Shown: piece by piece, positions 8,455 through 15,588 of the stretch | Position numbering within the stretch: position 1 is the stretch's first letter | Layout of the letters: every line of letters begins with the position of its first letter | Assembly (NCBI GenBank): GCA_033577755.1 | Contig: JAVQXV010000008.1 | Location: forward strand, 1 to 45,094 | Direction of reading: 5' to 3' | From: JANWXR01 sp033577755 | Lineage (GTDB): Bacteria > Chloroflexota > Anaerolineae > Anaerolineales > UBA6663 | Length of the DNA: 45,094 bases | The notes under the pieces: generated by a model | What the model saw: the letters and a program-made list of their open reading frames with translations, nothing else | The model's database searches: none | What the model was told of the DNA's origin: nothing | Position numbers and translations under genes: made by a program

Positions 8455-9426
8455 TCACTTGCACTCACACAACGCAACCAACTCCGACCGCAAGGCCTGC
8501 TGCAACCCGTCCGCCCGCCCGAGCACATACTCTGCGATGAATGAGCCGATGAGCGAGGCCAGCAACGCGCGCAGGGCGTGCTCGTCGCGGGTGGCCGGCG
8601 AGTCGGCGAAGGTGCGGCCCAGCGTATCGTCGCGCGGATGGCAGATGGTGTGATGATTCGCGCCCTGTAGCACGACAAGATAGGCATCGCCGCGCCCACC
8701 GCTCACGGCCTGCCGGAAGGTCGCGACAATCGTCTCTGCGCCGGACTGCGAGCCGAGGCCCGCGCTGCGGTTGTGCAAGTCGCCGATGCCATCTTCGGTC
8801 GCGCCGAGCAGGAGCAGCGGCGTGGCCGAAGGCAGCGGCGCGATGACGCCGGGCGGCCAGCCGCCGAGCGCCAGGGTCGGCAGCGGGCTGGCGCAATAGC
8901 CGAAGGCCGCGACCACAGTCGGCAACCGGCGCGGGTCGGCGTTCATTAGCGCCATCATCCCCCCTGCTGAGTGCCCGCCGAGAATGATTCGATTGAGATC
9001 GAGCGCGCCGGCCAGCACCGCGCCGGTGTTGAGGCGCTCCAGCGCCGACAGTATGGCCGGCAGCGCCGACGCCGAGACACCCGTGCCATATGCCTCCGGC
9101 GTCACCAGCGCGCGGTTGATGCCGGGGGTGAGCGAGATGCGGCCCGGCAGGTTCTCGGCCACCCAGGTGAACGTGACGACGGCCAGCCCGCGCGCGGCAA
9201 GGTCTATCGCCAGCCAGTGATAGGAATGCTCGGAGCAGTTGACGCCCGGAAAGAAGATGACGACGGGGTAGGGCGCCTGGGCCGGGTCGGGCCGCAGCAG
9301 CCCGGTCTCCCGTTCGCGTTCGCCGATGTGGCCGAGCGCCGGATAGAATACGCGCAGCGTCACAGTATCGAACGGGGGCTGAGCGTCCTCGACCTTTGCA
9401 GCGAACGGAAGAGAGCGGATGGGCAT
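8455..9426 (-). CDS. Chlorophyllase-like / dienelactone-hydrolase-like alpha/beta hydrolase
   Basis: A 323-residue serine hydrolase. The nucleophile elbow is GGHSAGG (Ser153), the likely acid is Asp212 or Asp216 in ATEDGIGD, and the likely base is His258/259 in GANHHT. The oxyanion-side segment YPVVIFFPGVN and the order of segments resemble plant chlorophyllases and platelet-activating-factor-acetylhydrolase-like enzymes, which cleave ester side chains; no lid domain is obvious. The start at 9426 excludes 25 upstream residues encoded purely by the GCGTATTGC repeat. Because the next gene in the operon is RCCR-like, removal of an ester side chain (phytyl or methyl) from a tetrapyrrole is an attractive hypothesis. 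A general carboxylesterase is the alternative. Confidence 0.85.
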   Translation of the reverse strand: MPIRSLPFAAKVEDAQPPFDTVTLRVFYPALGHIGERERETGLLRPDPAQAPYPVVIFFPGVNCSEHSYHWLAIDLAARGLAVVTFTWVAENLPGRISLTPGINRALVTPEAYGTGVSASALPAILSALERLNTGAVLAGALDLNRIILGGHSAGGMMALMNADPRRLPTVVAAFGYCASPLPTLALGGWPPGVIAPLPSATPLLLLGATEDGIGDLHNRSAGLGSQSGAETIVATFRQAVSGGRGDAYLVVLQGANHHTICHPRDDTLGRTFADSPATRDEHALRALLASLIGSFIAEYVLGRADGLQQALRSELVALCECK

Positions 9427-9436
9427 TGGGGAGTGT

Positions 9437-9519
9437 GTGTTGCGTATCGCGTGTTGCGTATTGCGTATCGCGTATTGCGTAGCGGGATACGAAATACGCA
9501 ATACGGAATACGAAATACG
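9437..9519. repeat. GCGTATTGCGTA / TACGCAATACGC repeat block
   Basis: About 80 bases of 9-mers (TGCGTATCGCG, TTGCGTATTGCG) followed by the opposite orientation (ATACGAAATACGCAATACGG), able to fold into a long hairpin between the RCCR-like and hydrolase genes. Confidence 0.88.
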
Positions 9520-10335
9520 TTACCCAACCCCCGGCCGTGGCAGCACCCGGTCCCCGCCCCACAGGTTGCGTACCAGGCGGTCGGCCAACTCCTTGCCAAA
9601 GAGCCGCTCGCCGATGACGTTGGCCGGGTCGCGCTCGGCGATGTTGCGGCGGATGGCGAGGTCGCGGGCGGCCAGCGCGGCGCGTTCCTCAACCGGGACG
9701 GGTTCGGCCTCGTCCACCCACTTCAGCCAGCGGTCGAGCATCTCATGCGCCAGCGAGCGGATGAAGGCGATGCGCTCCTCGCTGTACGGGCAGGTGTAGC
9801 ACACCGCCGTTTCCGAGAGCGCCTGCCGCACGTACAACGATTTGCTGGTGAAGTAAGCCAGGTCGGGGCGCTTGCGGATTTCGAGATAGCGCTCGTTGAG
9901 CGGCTCGTAGTAACGGTCGAGGTAGGCCAGGTCGGTCATCAAATCCACGCGCGGGATGTAGTCCATGTAGAAGAACACATCCGGCACGGTGGCGATGGCC
10001 AGGCCGAAGTGCGGCATGCGGATGTGCGGGCCGAGCCAGACGGTAATGTGGATGTTGCAGAAGCCATGCTGCGGGTTGCCGATCCATGAGTGGACGAACC
10101 AGTCAATCTCCGGCCCGCTGAACATGAACTGCGACCCGGTGGCGCCGGTTCCTGGCAGGCCGTAACAGGGCTGAAAGTCTTTCACCGAGTCGTCGGCGTG
10201 CAGCTCGAAGCGCGCTTCGATTTTCTTCCGCAGCTCGAGCGAAATATCGTAGAGCTGATGGAACACCGGCAGGTTGTCTATCGGCGGGCGTTCATCCAGC
10301 ATCTCGACGACAGATTTGATGGTCTCTTGGGCCAT
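9520..10335 (-). CDS. Red chlorophyll catabolite reductase (RCCR)-like protein, copy 1
   Basis: A 271-residue protein that aligns, from memory of the Arabidopsis sequence, along most of plant RCCR. Matching segments are IDWFVHSWIG (residues 77-86, plant IDFVIGSWI), YIPRVDLMTDLAYLDRYY (126-143, plant LPHRKDLVLNPDYLKEYY), SKSLYVRQALSETA (164-177, plant SPSLFVRSAFSPTA) and the C-terminal LFGKELADRLVR. RCCR is a ferredoxin-dependent bilin reductase relative that reduces the open-chain product of pheophorbide a oxygenase. The position of the plant catalytic Glu154 is Ala113 here, while an Asp in AERDP (Asp236) may match the second plant catalytic residue. AAAGGA lies 12 bases before the start at 10335. 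The true substrate is probably a linear tetrapyrrole. Confidence 0.8.
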   Translation of the reverse strand: MAQETIKSVVEMLDERPPIDNLPVFHQLYDISLELRKKIEARFELHADDSVKDFQPCYGLPGTGATGSQFMFSGPEIDWFVHSWIGNPQHGFCNIHITVWLGPHIRMPHFGLAIATVPDVFFYMDYIPRVDLMTDLAYLDRYYEPLNERYLEIRKRPDLAYFTSKSLYVRQALSETAVCYTCPYSEERIAFIRSLAHEMLDRWLKWVDEAEPVPVEERAALAARDLAIRRNIAERDPANVIGERLFGKELADRLVRNLWGGDRVLPRPGVG

Positions 10336-10377
10336 GGGCGTTGTCCTTTCGGGTGATGGGGAGGGGCGTTGAATGTG

Positions 10378-10459
10378 TTGCGTATTCCGTATTCCGTATT
10401 CCGTATTGCGTAGTGGATGTCTCATTACGAAATACGAAACACGCAATACGCAATACGAG
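10378..10459. repeat. GCGTATTCCGTATTGCG repeat block
   Basis: Tandem CGTATTCCG and CGTATTGCG units, then the inverted form (ATTACGAAATACGAAACACGCAATACG), lying between the RCCR-like gene and the first minus-strand gene of the operon. The upstream extension of the RCCR-like frame through this block is repeat translation and was left out of the gene. Confidence 0.88.
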
Positions 10460-11161
10460 TTACACAACAAGAACGCTTTCACTAAGCCTCACATCCCAAA
10501 CCTTGCCTTCGCTTTCGCAGAAGACATAGCGCAACAACAGGTCATCCTCGCCGAGATAGAACTCGGCAGAGTCATCATAGTGCCCGCCTATATAGGAATA
10601 GCATTGCGCCGTGACCTGCCGCCCGCCAAGCTCGATGGAGGCCGACCCCACGCGCCAGGCAGAGCGATAGTCCAGCAACGGCGTTAACAGCCGCGCGCCG
10701 TCCTTCGGATCGAGGATCCACGGCACGAGCACAGGCACGCGCTCGCCCCTGCCCAGCTCAGCCACGCGGCGGATGGCCGGGCCTTGAAATATACGGAGCA
10801 ACGGCGAGACGACCAGCTGGGGCGGTGCAGCGATTCGGGATCGGAGAAGAAGGCCGTCGTTGATGGAACGTTCGACCGAGATTTGGGAGGGGGAGAGGCG
10901 ATAGCGGGCGCTTGCCTGCGCCACCGCGCCCTCATTCGTATTGCGCCAGCGGACCTCGAATTCGGTGATGCGGCCGGCACTTTCGACTGCATCCACTTCA
11001 ATGAACGTACCAAAGGCCGGCGCGGAACGGACAGCTCGGATGACCCGACTCCCGTCGGGCTGCGGAAAGGCGGCCCAGGTCTCGCTGACCCCTGCCTCTG
11101 AACCGTTCAGCAGGTAGGTATAGCTTCCCTGGGCCGACGGCGGTGCATCCACAAAATTCAT
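10460..11161 (-). CDS. Beta-rich protein of unknown family, first gene of the minus-strand operon
   Basis: A 233-residue soluble protein with alternating beta-type segments and few helices. It contains YTYLLNGSEAGVSETW near the N-terminus, a PVLVPWILDP segment in the middle and a C-terminal CYSYIGGHYDDSAEFYLGED. The look is of a beta-barrel or lipocalin/LolA-like carrier, but no family is recognised. The start at 11161 leaves room for the divergent promoter, and the longer frame starting at 11218 would read through the operator palindrome. It is the promoter-proximal gene and stands back to back with the plus-strand cluster, so it is probably co-regulated. A role as a binder of a hydrophobic or pigment ligand is a guess. 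Confidence 0.72.
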   Translation of the reverse strand: MNFVDAPPSAQGSYTYLLNGSEAGVSETWAAFPQPDGSRVIRAVRSAPAFGTFIEVDAVESAGRITEFEVRWRNTNEGAVAQASARYRLSPSQISVERSINDGLLLRSRIAAPPQLVVSPLLRIFQGPAIRRVAELGRGERVPVLVPWILDPKDGARLLTPLLDYRSAWRVGSASIELGGRQVTAQCYSYIGGHYDDSAEFYLGEDDLLLRYVFCESEGKVWDVRLSESVLVV

Positions 11162-11228
11162 ACTTGACAGTGAGGGGGTTTTGTCGTAACTTGTTGTAAC
11201 ATTACAACAATTTCCCACTCGATGTCAA
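11162..11228. promoter_or_regulatory. Overlapping divergent sigma70-like promoters
   Basis: Plus direction: TTGACA at 11164-11169, a 17-base spacer and a weak -10 TAACTT at 11187-11192, followed by ATG at 11222 without an obvious Shine-Dalgarno. Minus direction: TTGACA read on the reverse strand at 11228-11223, a 16-base spacer and TGTAAT at 11206-11201 (five of six consensus bases), reading toward the start at 11161. The two promoters face apart and share the central palindrome. The hexamers are visible in the sequence; promoter activity is inferred. Confidence 0.6.
11191..11210. promoter_or_regulatory. 20-bp perfect palindromic operator candidate
   Basis: TTGTTGTAACATTACAACAA is a perfect inverted repeat: two 9-base arms around CA, itself flanked by the two -10 regions. 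Its TTGT...ACAA ends and AT-rich core fit the general shape of GntR-family operators, and the only DNA-binding repressor-type gene in the cluster is the GntR/UTRA gene at 19506-20240. A repressor bound here would cover both divergent promoters. No second copy was noticed elsewhere in the window. Confidence 0.65.
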
Positions 11229-12067
11229 TCGCCAGTTTTCGGGCGCCGATTCGGCGCGGCTACGCGGACACACCCTGGGGACAGGTGCACTACCGCACCT
11301 GCGGCGCGGGCCGCCCGCTCGTCCTGCTGCACCAGACCGCCAGCTCGTCGGCAATGTACGAGGCGCTGATGCCGCTGCTGCCGGGCCGCGTCCTCGCGCT
11401 CGACACGCCCGGCTTTGGCCAATCGTTCGCGCCCGAAGAACCGTTGACCATCCCCTTCTGCGCCAAGGTGTTGCGCGCCGCGCTGCAGGAACTGGGCGTG
11501 ACCGAATGCGACCTCTTCGGTCACCACACCGGCGCGGCCATCGCCGTGGAGATGGCGCACAGCGCGCCCGGCTTCGTGGGCCGTCTCATCCTGTCCGGCC
11601 CGCCGCTGCTCAGCCCCGAGCAAAAGGCGATGTTGAAGGCCGGCCTCAAGCCCTTCGTTATTGACGAAGCCGGCGCGCACCTCACCGCCGTCTGGGAACG
11701 ACTCCGCCGCCGCGACCCCGCCTTGCCCCTTGAGATCGTCCATCGCGAAACGCTCCTCACGCTCACCGCCGGTGCGCGAGCGCTGGAAACCTACGAGGCC
11801 GTCTTCGCGCAGGATTTCGCCGGGCAGCTGGCCGCGCTGGAAATCCCCGTTCTGGTAATGGCCGGCGAGCACGACTCGCTGCGCGCCAGCCTCGAGCCGG
11901 CCTACGCGCTGCTGCGCCACGGGCAGAGGCGCGTCATCCCCGGCGGCACCACCTACGTCTGCGACCGCCAGCCACAGGCGGTAGCGGAAATCATTCGAGA
12001 GTTTCTGGCAATGGCTGAGGCCTATCAAGGCCGAGGAGACGGCACATGGCAGCTGCACGATTCCTAG
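11222..12067 (+). CDS. Alpha/beta-hydrolase-fold protein with His at the nucleophile position
   Basis: A 281-residue alpha/beta-hydrolase-fold protein with the usual strand order (RPLVLLHQTASS, VLALDTPGFGQS, CDLFGHHTGAAIA, VLVMAGEHD). The nucleophile elbow reads G-H-H-T-G, placing His102 where Ser, Cys or Asp is expected, and the late histidine region reads GGTTYVCD with no His. The acid Asp in AGEHD is kept. Relatives with GYHTG or GHHTG elbows occur in proteobacteria, but their chemistry is not known to me. It may be a lyase, a cofactor-free oxygenase-like protein or a binder rather than a classical esterase. It is the first gene after the divergent promoter and overlaps the transporter gene by 22 bases, so it is translationally coupled. 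Confidence 0.87.
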   Translation: MSIASFRAPIRRGYADTPWGQVHYRTCGAGRPLVLLHQTASSSAMYEALMPLLPGRVLALDTPGFGQSFAPEEPLTIPFCAKVLRAALQELGVTECDLFGHHTGAAIAVEMAHSAPGFVGRLILSGPPLLSPEQKAMLKAGLKPFVIDEAGAHLTAVWERLRRRDPALPLEIVHRETLLTLTAGARALETYEAVFAQDFAGQLAALEIPVLVMAGEHDSLRASLEPAYALLRHGQRRVIPGGTTYVCDRQPQAVAEIIREFLAMAEAYQGRGDGTWQLHDS

Positions 12068-13359
12068 GAATGCAACTGGCCGACGGCGTGAAGCGCCGAC
12101 ACGTGACGACGTATTACTTTGCCGCCGTAATGAGCATCTGCCTGCTCAGCTTCGTCAACCTTATCCAGCCGTTCTTGCTCACCAATTTCCTCGGCATTCC
12201 CGTCGAGCAGCATGGCTTGGTTACCGGTGGCCTGACGTTTTGGGAGGAGACGGTCGGCCTGGTGTGCATTGCGCTTGCGGGCGTGCTCTCCGACCGGTTC
12301 GGACGCCGCCTCGTCTTCACGCTGGGCTTCTTCATCCTCGGGATCGGCTTCATGCTTTTCCCCTCGGCCGGCGACCTGCGGCAGCTGTTGGCCTACCGCG
12401 TGCTGTTCTCCATCGGCTCGGTGTTCGTCATCGGCATGTTGTCGTCGGTCATCGCCGACTACGTCATCAACCGCGACCGTGGCAAGGCCAACGGTATAGG
12501 GGGCGTGATGAACGGCGTGGGCGCGATGATTGCCGTGTTCGGCCTGGTGCAGATTCCGGGCCTGTTGATTGCGAACGGCTTCTCTGTCCGGGCCGCCGGA
12601 CAAGCGACCTACTACATCGCCGCCGGGCTGGCGGCGCTGACCGGCCTGGCAATGTGGCTGGGGCTGCGGCGGCACGAGCGTGCCGGGCATGAAGACACGC
12701 TGCACCTGCGCCAGTTGCTGCGCGAAGGGCTGGCCGCTGCCAAAGACCCAGGCGTGGCGCTCAGCTACGGCGCGGCCTTCGTCTCCCGCGGACACCTGCT
12801 CGTGATCGGCTCCTTTCTGGCTGTCTGGATCAATAAGGCCGGGACGTTGGCCGGCATGGAACCGGGCGAAGTGACGGCGCGCGTCGGCATGATCGTCGGC
12901 ATTTCGCAAGGCGTGGCATTGCTGGCCGCGCCGCTCATCGGCCTGCTCGCCGACCGAATGAACCGCGTGCGGGCCGTCGTCCTCATCCAGGCCATTGCCG
13001 CCCTCGGCTACGGGTCGTTGTGGTTCGTTTCCAACCCGTTCAGTGGGCTGATGATCGGGCTGATCTGCATCGCTGCTGTCGGCCAAATCGGCAGCATCAT
13101 CACCGCGCAGGTACTGGTGCAGCAGCAGGCGCCCGCAGCCATTCGCGGCTCGGTGATCGGCTTCTGGGGATTGTGCGGCTCGGCAGGCATCCTGTTCTCC
13201 ACCTCGCTGGGCGGCTTCCTGTTCGACCGCTGGATGGAGGCCGGGCCGTTCGTGATGATGAGCGTCCTCAGCCTGCTCATGATTGTGTGGGCGATTAGCG
13301 TGTACGGGCGCGTGGTCCCCGCGCGCGAAGAAGGGCCGCTGTCGGCGGCGGCCAATTAG
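12046..13359 (+). CDS. Major facilitator superfamily transporter
   Basis: A 437-residue integral membrane protein with about 12 hydrophobic segments in two halves and the MFS motif A-like loop GVLSDRFGRR (residues 79-88) between helices 2 and 3; a second related loop, GLLADRMNRVRAV, lies in the C-terminal half. Length and layout are typical of a proton-coupled solute transporter. GAGGAG lies just before the start, and the gene overlaps the preceding alpha/beta protein. As the second gene of the catabolic operon it probably imports the growth substrate or exports an intermediate. Direction and substrate cannot be read from the sequence. Confidence 0.9.
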   Translation: MAAARFLGMQLADGVKRRHVTTYYFAAVMSICLLSFVNLIQPFLLTNFLGIPVEQHGLVTGGLTFWEETVGLVCIALAGVLSDRFGRRLVFTLGFFILGIGFMLFPSAGDLRQLLAYRVLFSIGSVFVIGMLSSVIADYVINRDRGKANGIGGVMNGVGAMIAVFGLVQIPGLLIANGFSVRAAGQATYYIAAGLAALTGLAMWLGLRRHERAGHEDTLHLRQLLREGLAAAKDPGVALSYGAAFVSRGHLLVIGSFLAVWINKAGTLAGMEPGEVTARVGMIVGISQGVALLAAPLIGLLADRMNRVRAVVLIQAIAALGYGSLWFVSNPFSGLMIGLICIAAVGQIGSIITAQVLVQQQAPAAIRGSVIGFWGLCGSAGILFSTSLGGFLFDRWMEAGPFVMMSVLSLLMIVWAISVYGRVVPAREEGPLSAAAN

Positions 13360-13384
13360 AGACGAGACCGCGAAGGAGAGAACT

Positions 13385-14125
13385 ATGTGGACGGCAATCT
13401 TTACCATCCTTGCGCTGCTCAACCTAGCGCTGCTGATTTGGGGCCTGCGGCTTTACCGGCAGGTCCCGACGGGCGCGCTGACGGTGCTGTTGTTGCCTAT
13501 CCTCTTCCTGCCCTACGACAATGCCATCATTGCAGCGGGCCGCTTCATCGGCGAGGGGGACCTGCTACGTAACCTCAACTGGCCGCGCTTCGCCGCCCAT
13601 GGCCTGCTCACGCCGCTGTGGATTATCGCCGCCGGTTCGCTGGCGCGCATGGCCGGGCTGGGCTGGGCTAAAAACAAATGGGTGATGAGCGCGTTCTGCA
13701 TCCTGGCCACCGGTTTGATCGTCCTGCTTGACGTTCCCAAGCTGTTGGGTTTGCAGCTGCATCCGGCCTGCTTTGCCGATACCTTGCGGTACGCCGAGAG
13801 CGTCAGCGCCGGCCAGCTGTGCTCGCCGACTCAGGCCGTAGTGCCGAGCAGCGGCCCACCCATCGCCGCCATCGCAGCCATTCTCGCGTTGCTCGGCGTG
13901 AGCGTGCCGATCTGGCGCAGGACGAAGTGGCCGTGGCTGTTTGTCGGCAGCGTGGTGATGTTCCTGGCTGCTGCCGCGCCGGCGAGCGTCGTCGGGCCGG
14001 GCGTCAGCTCTATAGGTGAAGTCGTGCTGGGCGCAGCTCTGCTGGCCACGGCGCAACGTCTCGGCAAGGCCGCCGCGGTCGAGACCGCGCCGAAGCCGAC
14101 GCTGACGCCGCAGGGCACGGCCTAG
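13385..14125 (+). CDS. Integral membrane protein, unknown function (first of a pair)
   Basis: A 246-residue protein with about six or seven predicted membrane helices, beginning with a hydrophobic N-terminus (WTAIFTILALLNLALLIWG) and including a loop PYDNAIIAAGRFIGEGD that carries acidic residues. AAGGAGAG sits at the right distance before ATG 13385, so the longer frame upstream was rejected. A cysteine pair (HPACFAD, GQLCSP) flanks an external or internal loop. It follows the transporter by 25 bases. The next gene is a membrane protein of similar size, so the two may form a complex. No family was recognised. Confidence 0.78.
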   Translation: MWTAIFTILALLNLALLIWGLRLYRQVPTGALTVLLLPILFLPYDNAIIAAGRFIGEGDLLRNLNWPRFAAHGLLTPLWIIAAGSLARMAGLGWAKNKWVMSAFCILATGLIVLLDVPKLLGLQLHPACFADTLRYAESVSAGQLCSPTQAVVPSSGPPIAAIAAILALLGVSVPIWRRTKWPWLFVGSVVMFLAAAAPASVVGPGVSSIGEVVLGAALLATAQRLGKAAAVETAPKPTLTPQGTA

Positions 14126-14197
14126 CCCGACTTGTCCTCCACCCGGCAAGTGCGACGCGTCCCTTATCGCGCAGAGCGAGTAGAGAGTTGGAGCACT

Positions 14198-14920
14198 ATG
14201 GACCCCAAATACACTTTCGACATGCCCCTTCTGCTGGCGCTGCACGATTACCTGCCCGTCATCTTCTCGGCGGCGGGCCTGTGCCTGCTGGCGCAGATGG
14301 TCACTCGCATGAGCCGCGCCGCAGGCCCACTGGCTTGGCTCGGCTTTCTGCTGGTTGTGGCGGGCGGCGTGTTCAAAGCAACGTATAAGCTCGACATGGC
14401 AACGGTCGGTGCAGATTACCGCTGGATGGACTCCGGCATTTTCGTCTGGATGGGGCCGGGCTTTACCCTGTTGGCCTATGCTTTATGGGCAGCACAACGG
14501 ACGGTGGCCGGCAAAAGCACGCCGCAGCCGGTCTGGCTGGTGCCTGCCCTCCTCTGCGCGCTGGCGCTTGGCACGGCTGCCTATCTGTGGATGAGCAACC
14601 CGCAGTCTCGTACCTGGTCGTTCATGCTGTTGGGTGTCACCACCGTCGGCAATTTTGCGTTGAGCGGCCTGGCCATCCTCCAGGCGCGGCGACAGGGGCT
14701 GACGCTGGCAGCGGCGCTCTTCGTGGTCAACATCCTCGCCATCCTAGGATTACAGGGGATGGCGCGCCTCTCGCAGGACAACCTGACGCTCCAGTGGATC
14801 CAACAGTTTAGCAACATGTTCTCGAACCTGGCCTTCGCCGTGGCCGCCTGGCAGTTGCACAACAACACCAAGGCGCGCCTCGAGGCAGGCACGTTGGTGA
14901 GCCGGACGGCGACCGCATGA
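14198..14920 (+). CDS. Integral membrane protein, unknown function (second of a pair)
   Basis: A 240-residue protein with about seven hydrophobic segments, a Lys/Asp/Met-containing loop after helix 2 (KATYKLDMATVGADYRWMDSG) and a short polar C-terminus. The start at ATG 14198 follows a GGAG six bases away, and upstream in-frame residues look like non-coding translation. It ends with an ATGA overlap with the cysteine hydrolase gene, so it belongs to the operon. Together with the preceding gene it may form a membrane complex for uptake, sensing or electron supply. No family was recognised and no function is claimed. Confidence 0.78.
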   Translation: MDPKYTFDMPLLLALHDYLPVIFSAAGLCLLAQMVTRMSRAAGPLAWLGFLLVVAGGVFKATYKLDMATVGADYRWMDSGIFVWMGPGFTLLAYALWAAQRTVAGKSTPQPVWLVPALLCALALGTAAYLWMSNPQSRTWSFMLLGVTTVGNFALSGLAILQARRQGLTLAAALFVVNILAILGLQGMARLSQDNLTLQWIQQFSNMFSNLAFAVAAWQLHNNTKARLEAGTLVSRTATA

Positions 14921-15558
14921 GTGATAACCCTCTCCTCTCCAACTATCGCGGCGTCTTCGATAACCGCCTCGGCTTCGGCAAACGGCCTGCCGTGTTGGTG
15001 GTGGACTTCATCAACGCCTACATCACGCCCGGCTCGCCGCTGTACGCGGAGCCGGTGATCGCGGCGGTAAATGAAACGGCAGACCTGCTGGCGCTCGCCC
15101 GCCAGAAGAACGTCCCGGTCATCTACACGCGCGTCCTCTACAACCGCAGCGGGCTGGACGGCGGTATCTTCGTGAAGAAAGTGCCGGTGCTCAGGAAAAT
15201 GGTCGAAGGCGAGCCGCTGGCCGACATCGTGCCTCAGCTCCCGCCCGCGCCACAGGACGTGGTCATCGTCAAGCAATACGCCAGCGCCTTTTTCGGCACT
15301 TCGCTGGCCGCCATGCTCACCGCGCAGGGCATTGACACCCTCATCCTCACCGGCTGTTCCACCAGCGGCTGCATCCGCGCCACGGCGGTGGACGGCATGC
15401 AGTACGGCTTCCGCGTCATCGTGCCGCGCGAATGCGTCGGCGACCGCCGCCCCGAGCCGCACGAGGCCAACCTGTTCGACATCAACAGCAAGTACGGCGA
15501 CGTGGTTTCCAAAGCCGAAGTGATGGAATATTTGAGTCAGTTACAGGTTGAAGGCTGA
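14917..15558 (+). CDS. Isochorismatase-family cysteine hydrolase (maleamate / N-carbamoylsarcosine amidase-like)
   Basis: A 213-residue cysteine hydrolase with the full triad: Asp30 in LVVDFINAY, Lys119 in VKQYASAFFGT and Cys152 in GCSTSGCIRATAVDG. The TSGC-x-RAT-x-VD context and the FFGT motif match the N-carbamoylsarcosine amidase and maleamate amidase (NicF) branch, which release ammonia from a linear amide. The gene overlaps its upstream neighbour by four bases. In a pathway where a cyclic imide is opened by the hydantoinase-like enzyme at 32739-34205, this would be the half-amidase that frees the dicarboxylic acid. The family is clear; the substituted maleamate substrate is inference. 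Confidence 0.9.
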   Translation: MSDNPLLSNYRGVFDNRLGFGKRPAVLVVDFINAYITPGSPLYAEPVIAAVNETADLLALARQKNVPVIYTRVLYNRSGLDGGIFVKKVPVLRKMVEGEPLADIVPQLPPAPQDVVIVKQYASAFFGTSLAAMLTAQGIDTLILTGCSTSGCIRATAVDGMQYGFRVIVPRECVGDRRPEPHEANLFDINSKYGDVVSKAEVMEYLSQLQVEG

Positions 15559-15586
15559 AGGTTCAACCTGCAACAACCCTTCAACG
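15541..15586. repeat. GGTTGAAGG/CTTCAACC repeat
   Basis: Copies of GGTTGAAGG and its complement (TTACAGGTTGAAGGCTGAAGGTTCAACCTGCAACAACCCTTCAACG region) overlap the end of the amidase gene and fill the gap to the CoA-transferase gene. The last residues of the amidase (QVEG) are encoded by the repeat. Related blocks lie at 16782-16803, 20715-20755, 21575-21645, 26374-26412, 31483-31556 and 35569-35634. Confidence 0.82.
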
Positions 15587-15588
15587 CG

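Noticed and set aside
9437..9519. Possible CRISPR array from the regular GCGTATTGC units
   Set aside because: The units are 9-mers without unique spacers and with inverted halves. No cas gene is near.
12064..13422. A 452-codon minus-strand frame over the transporter
   Set aside because: It is the complement of hydrophobic codons of the MFS gene and contains only polar low-complexity sequence.
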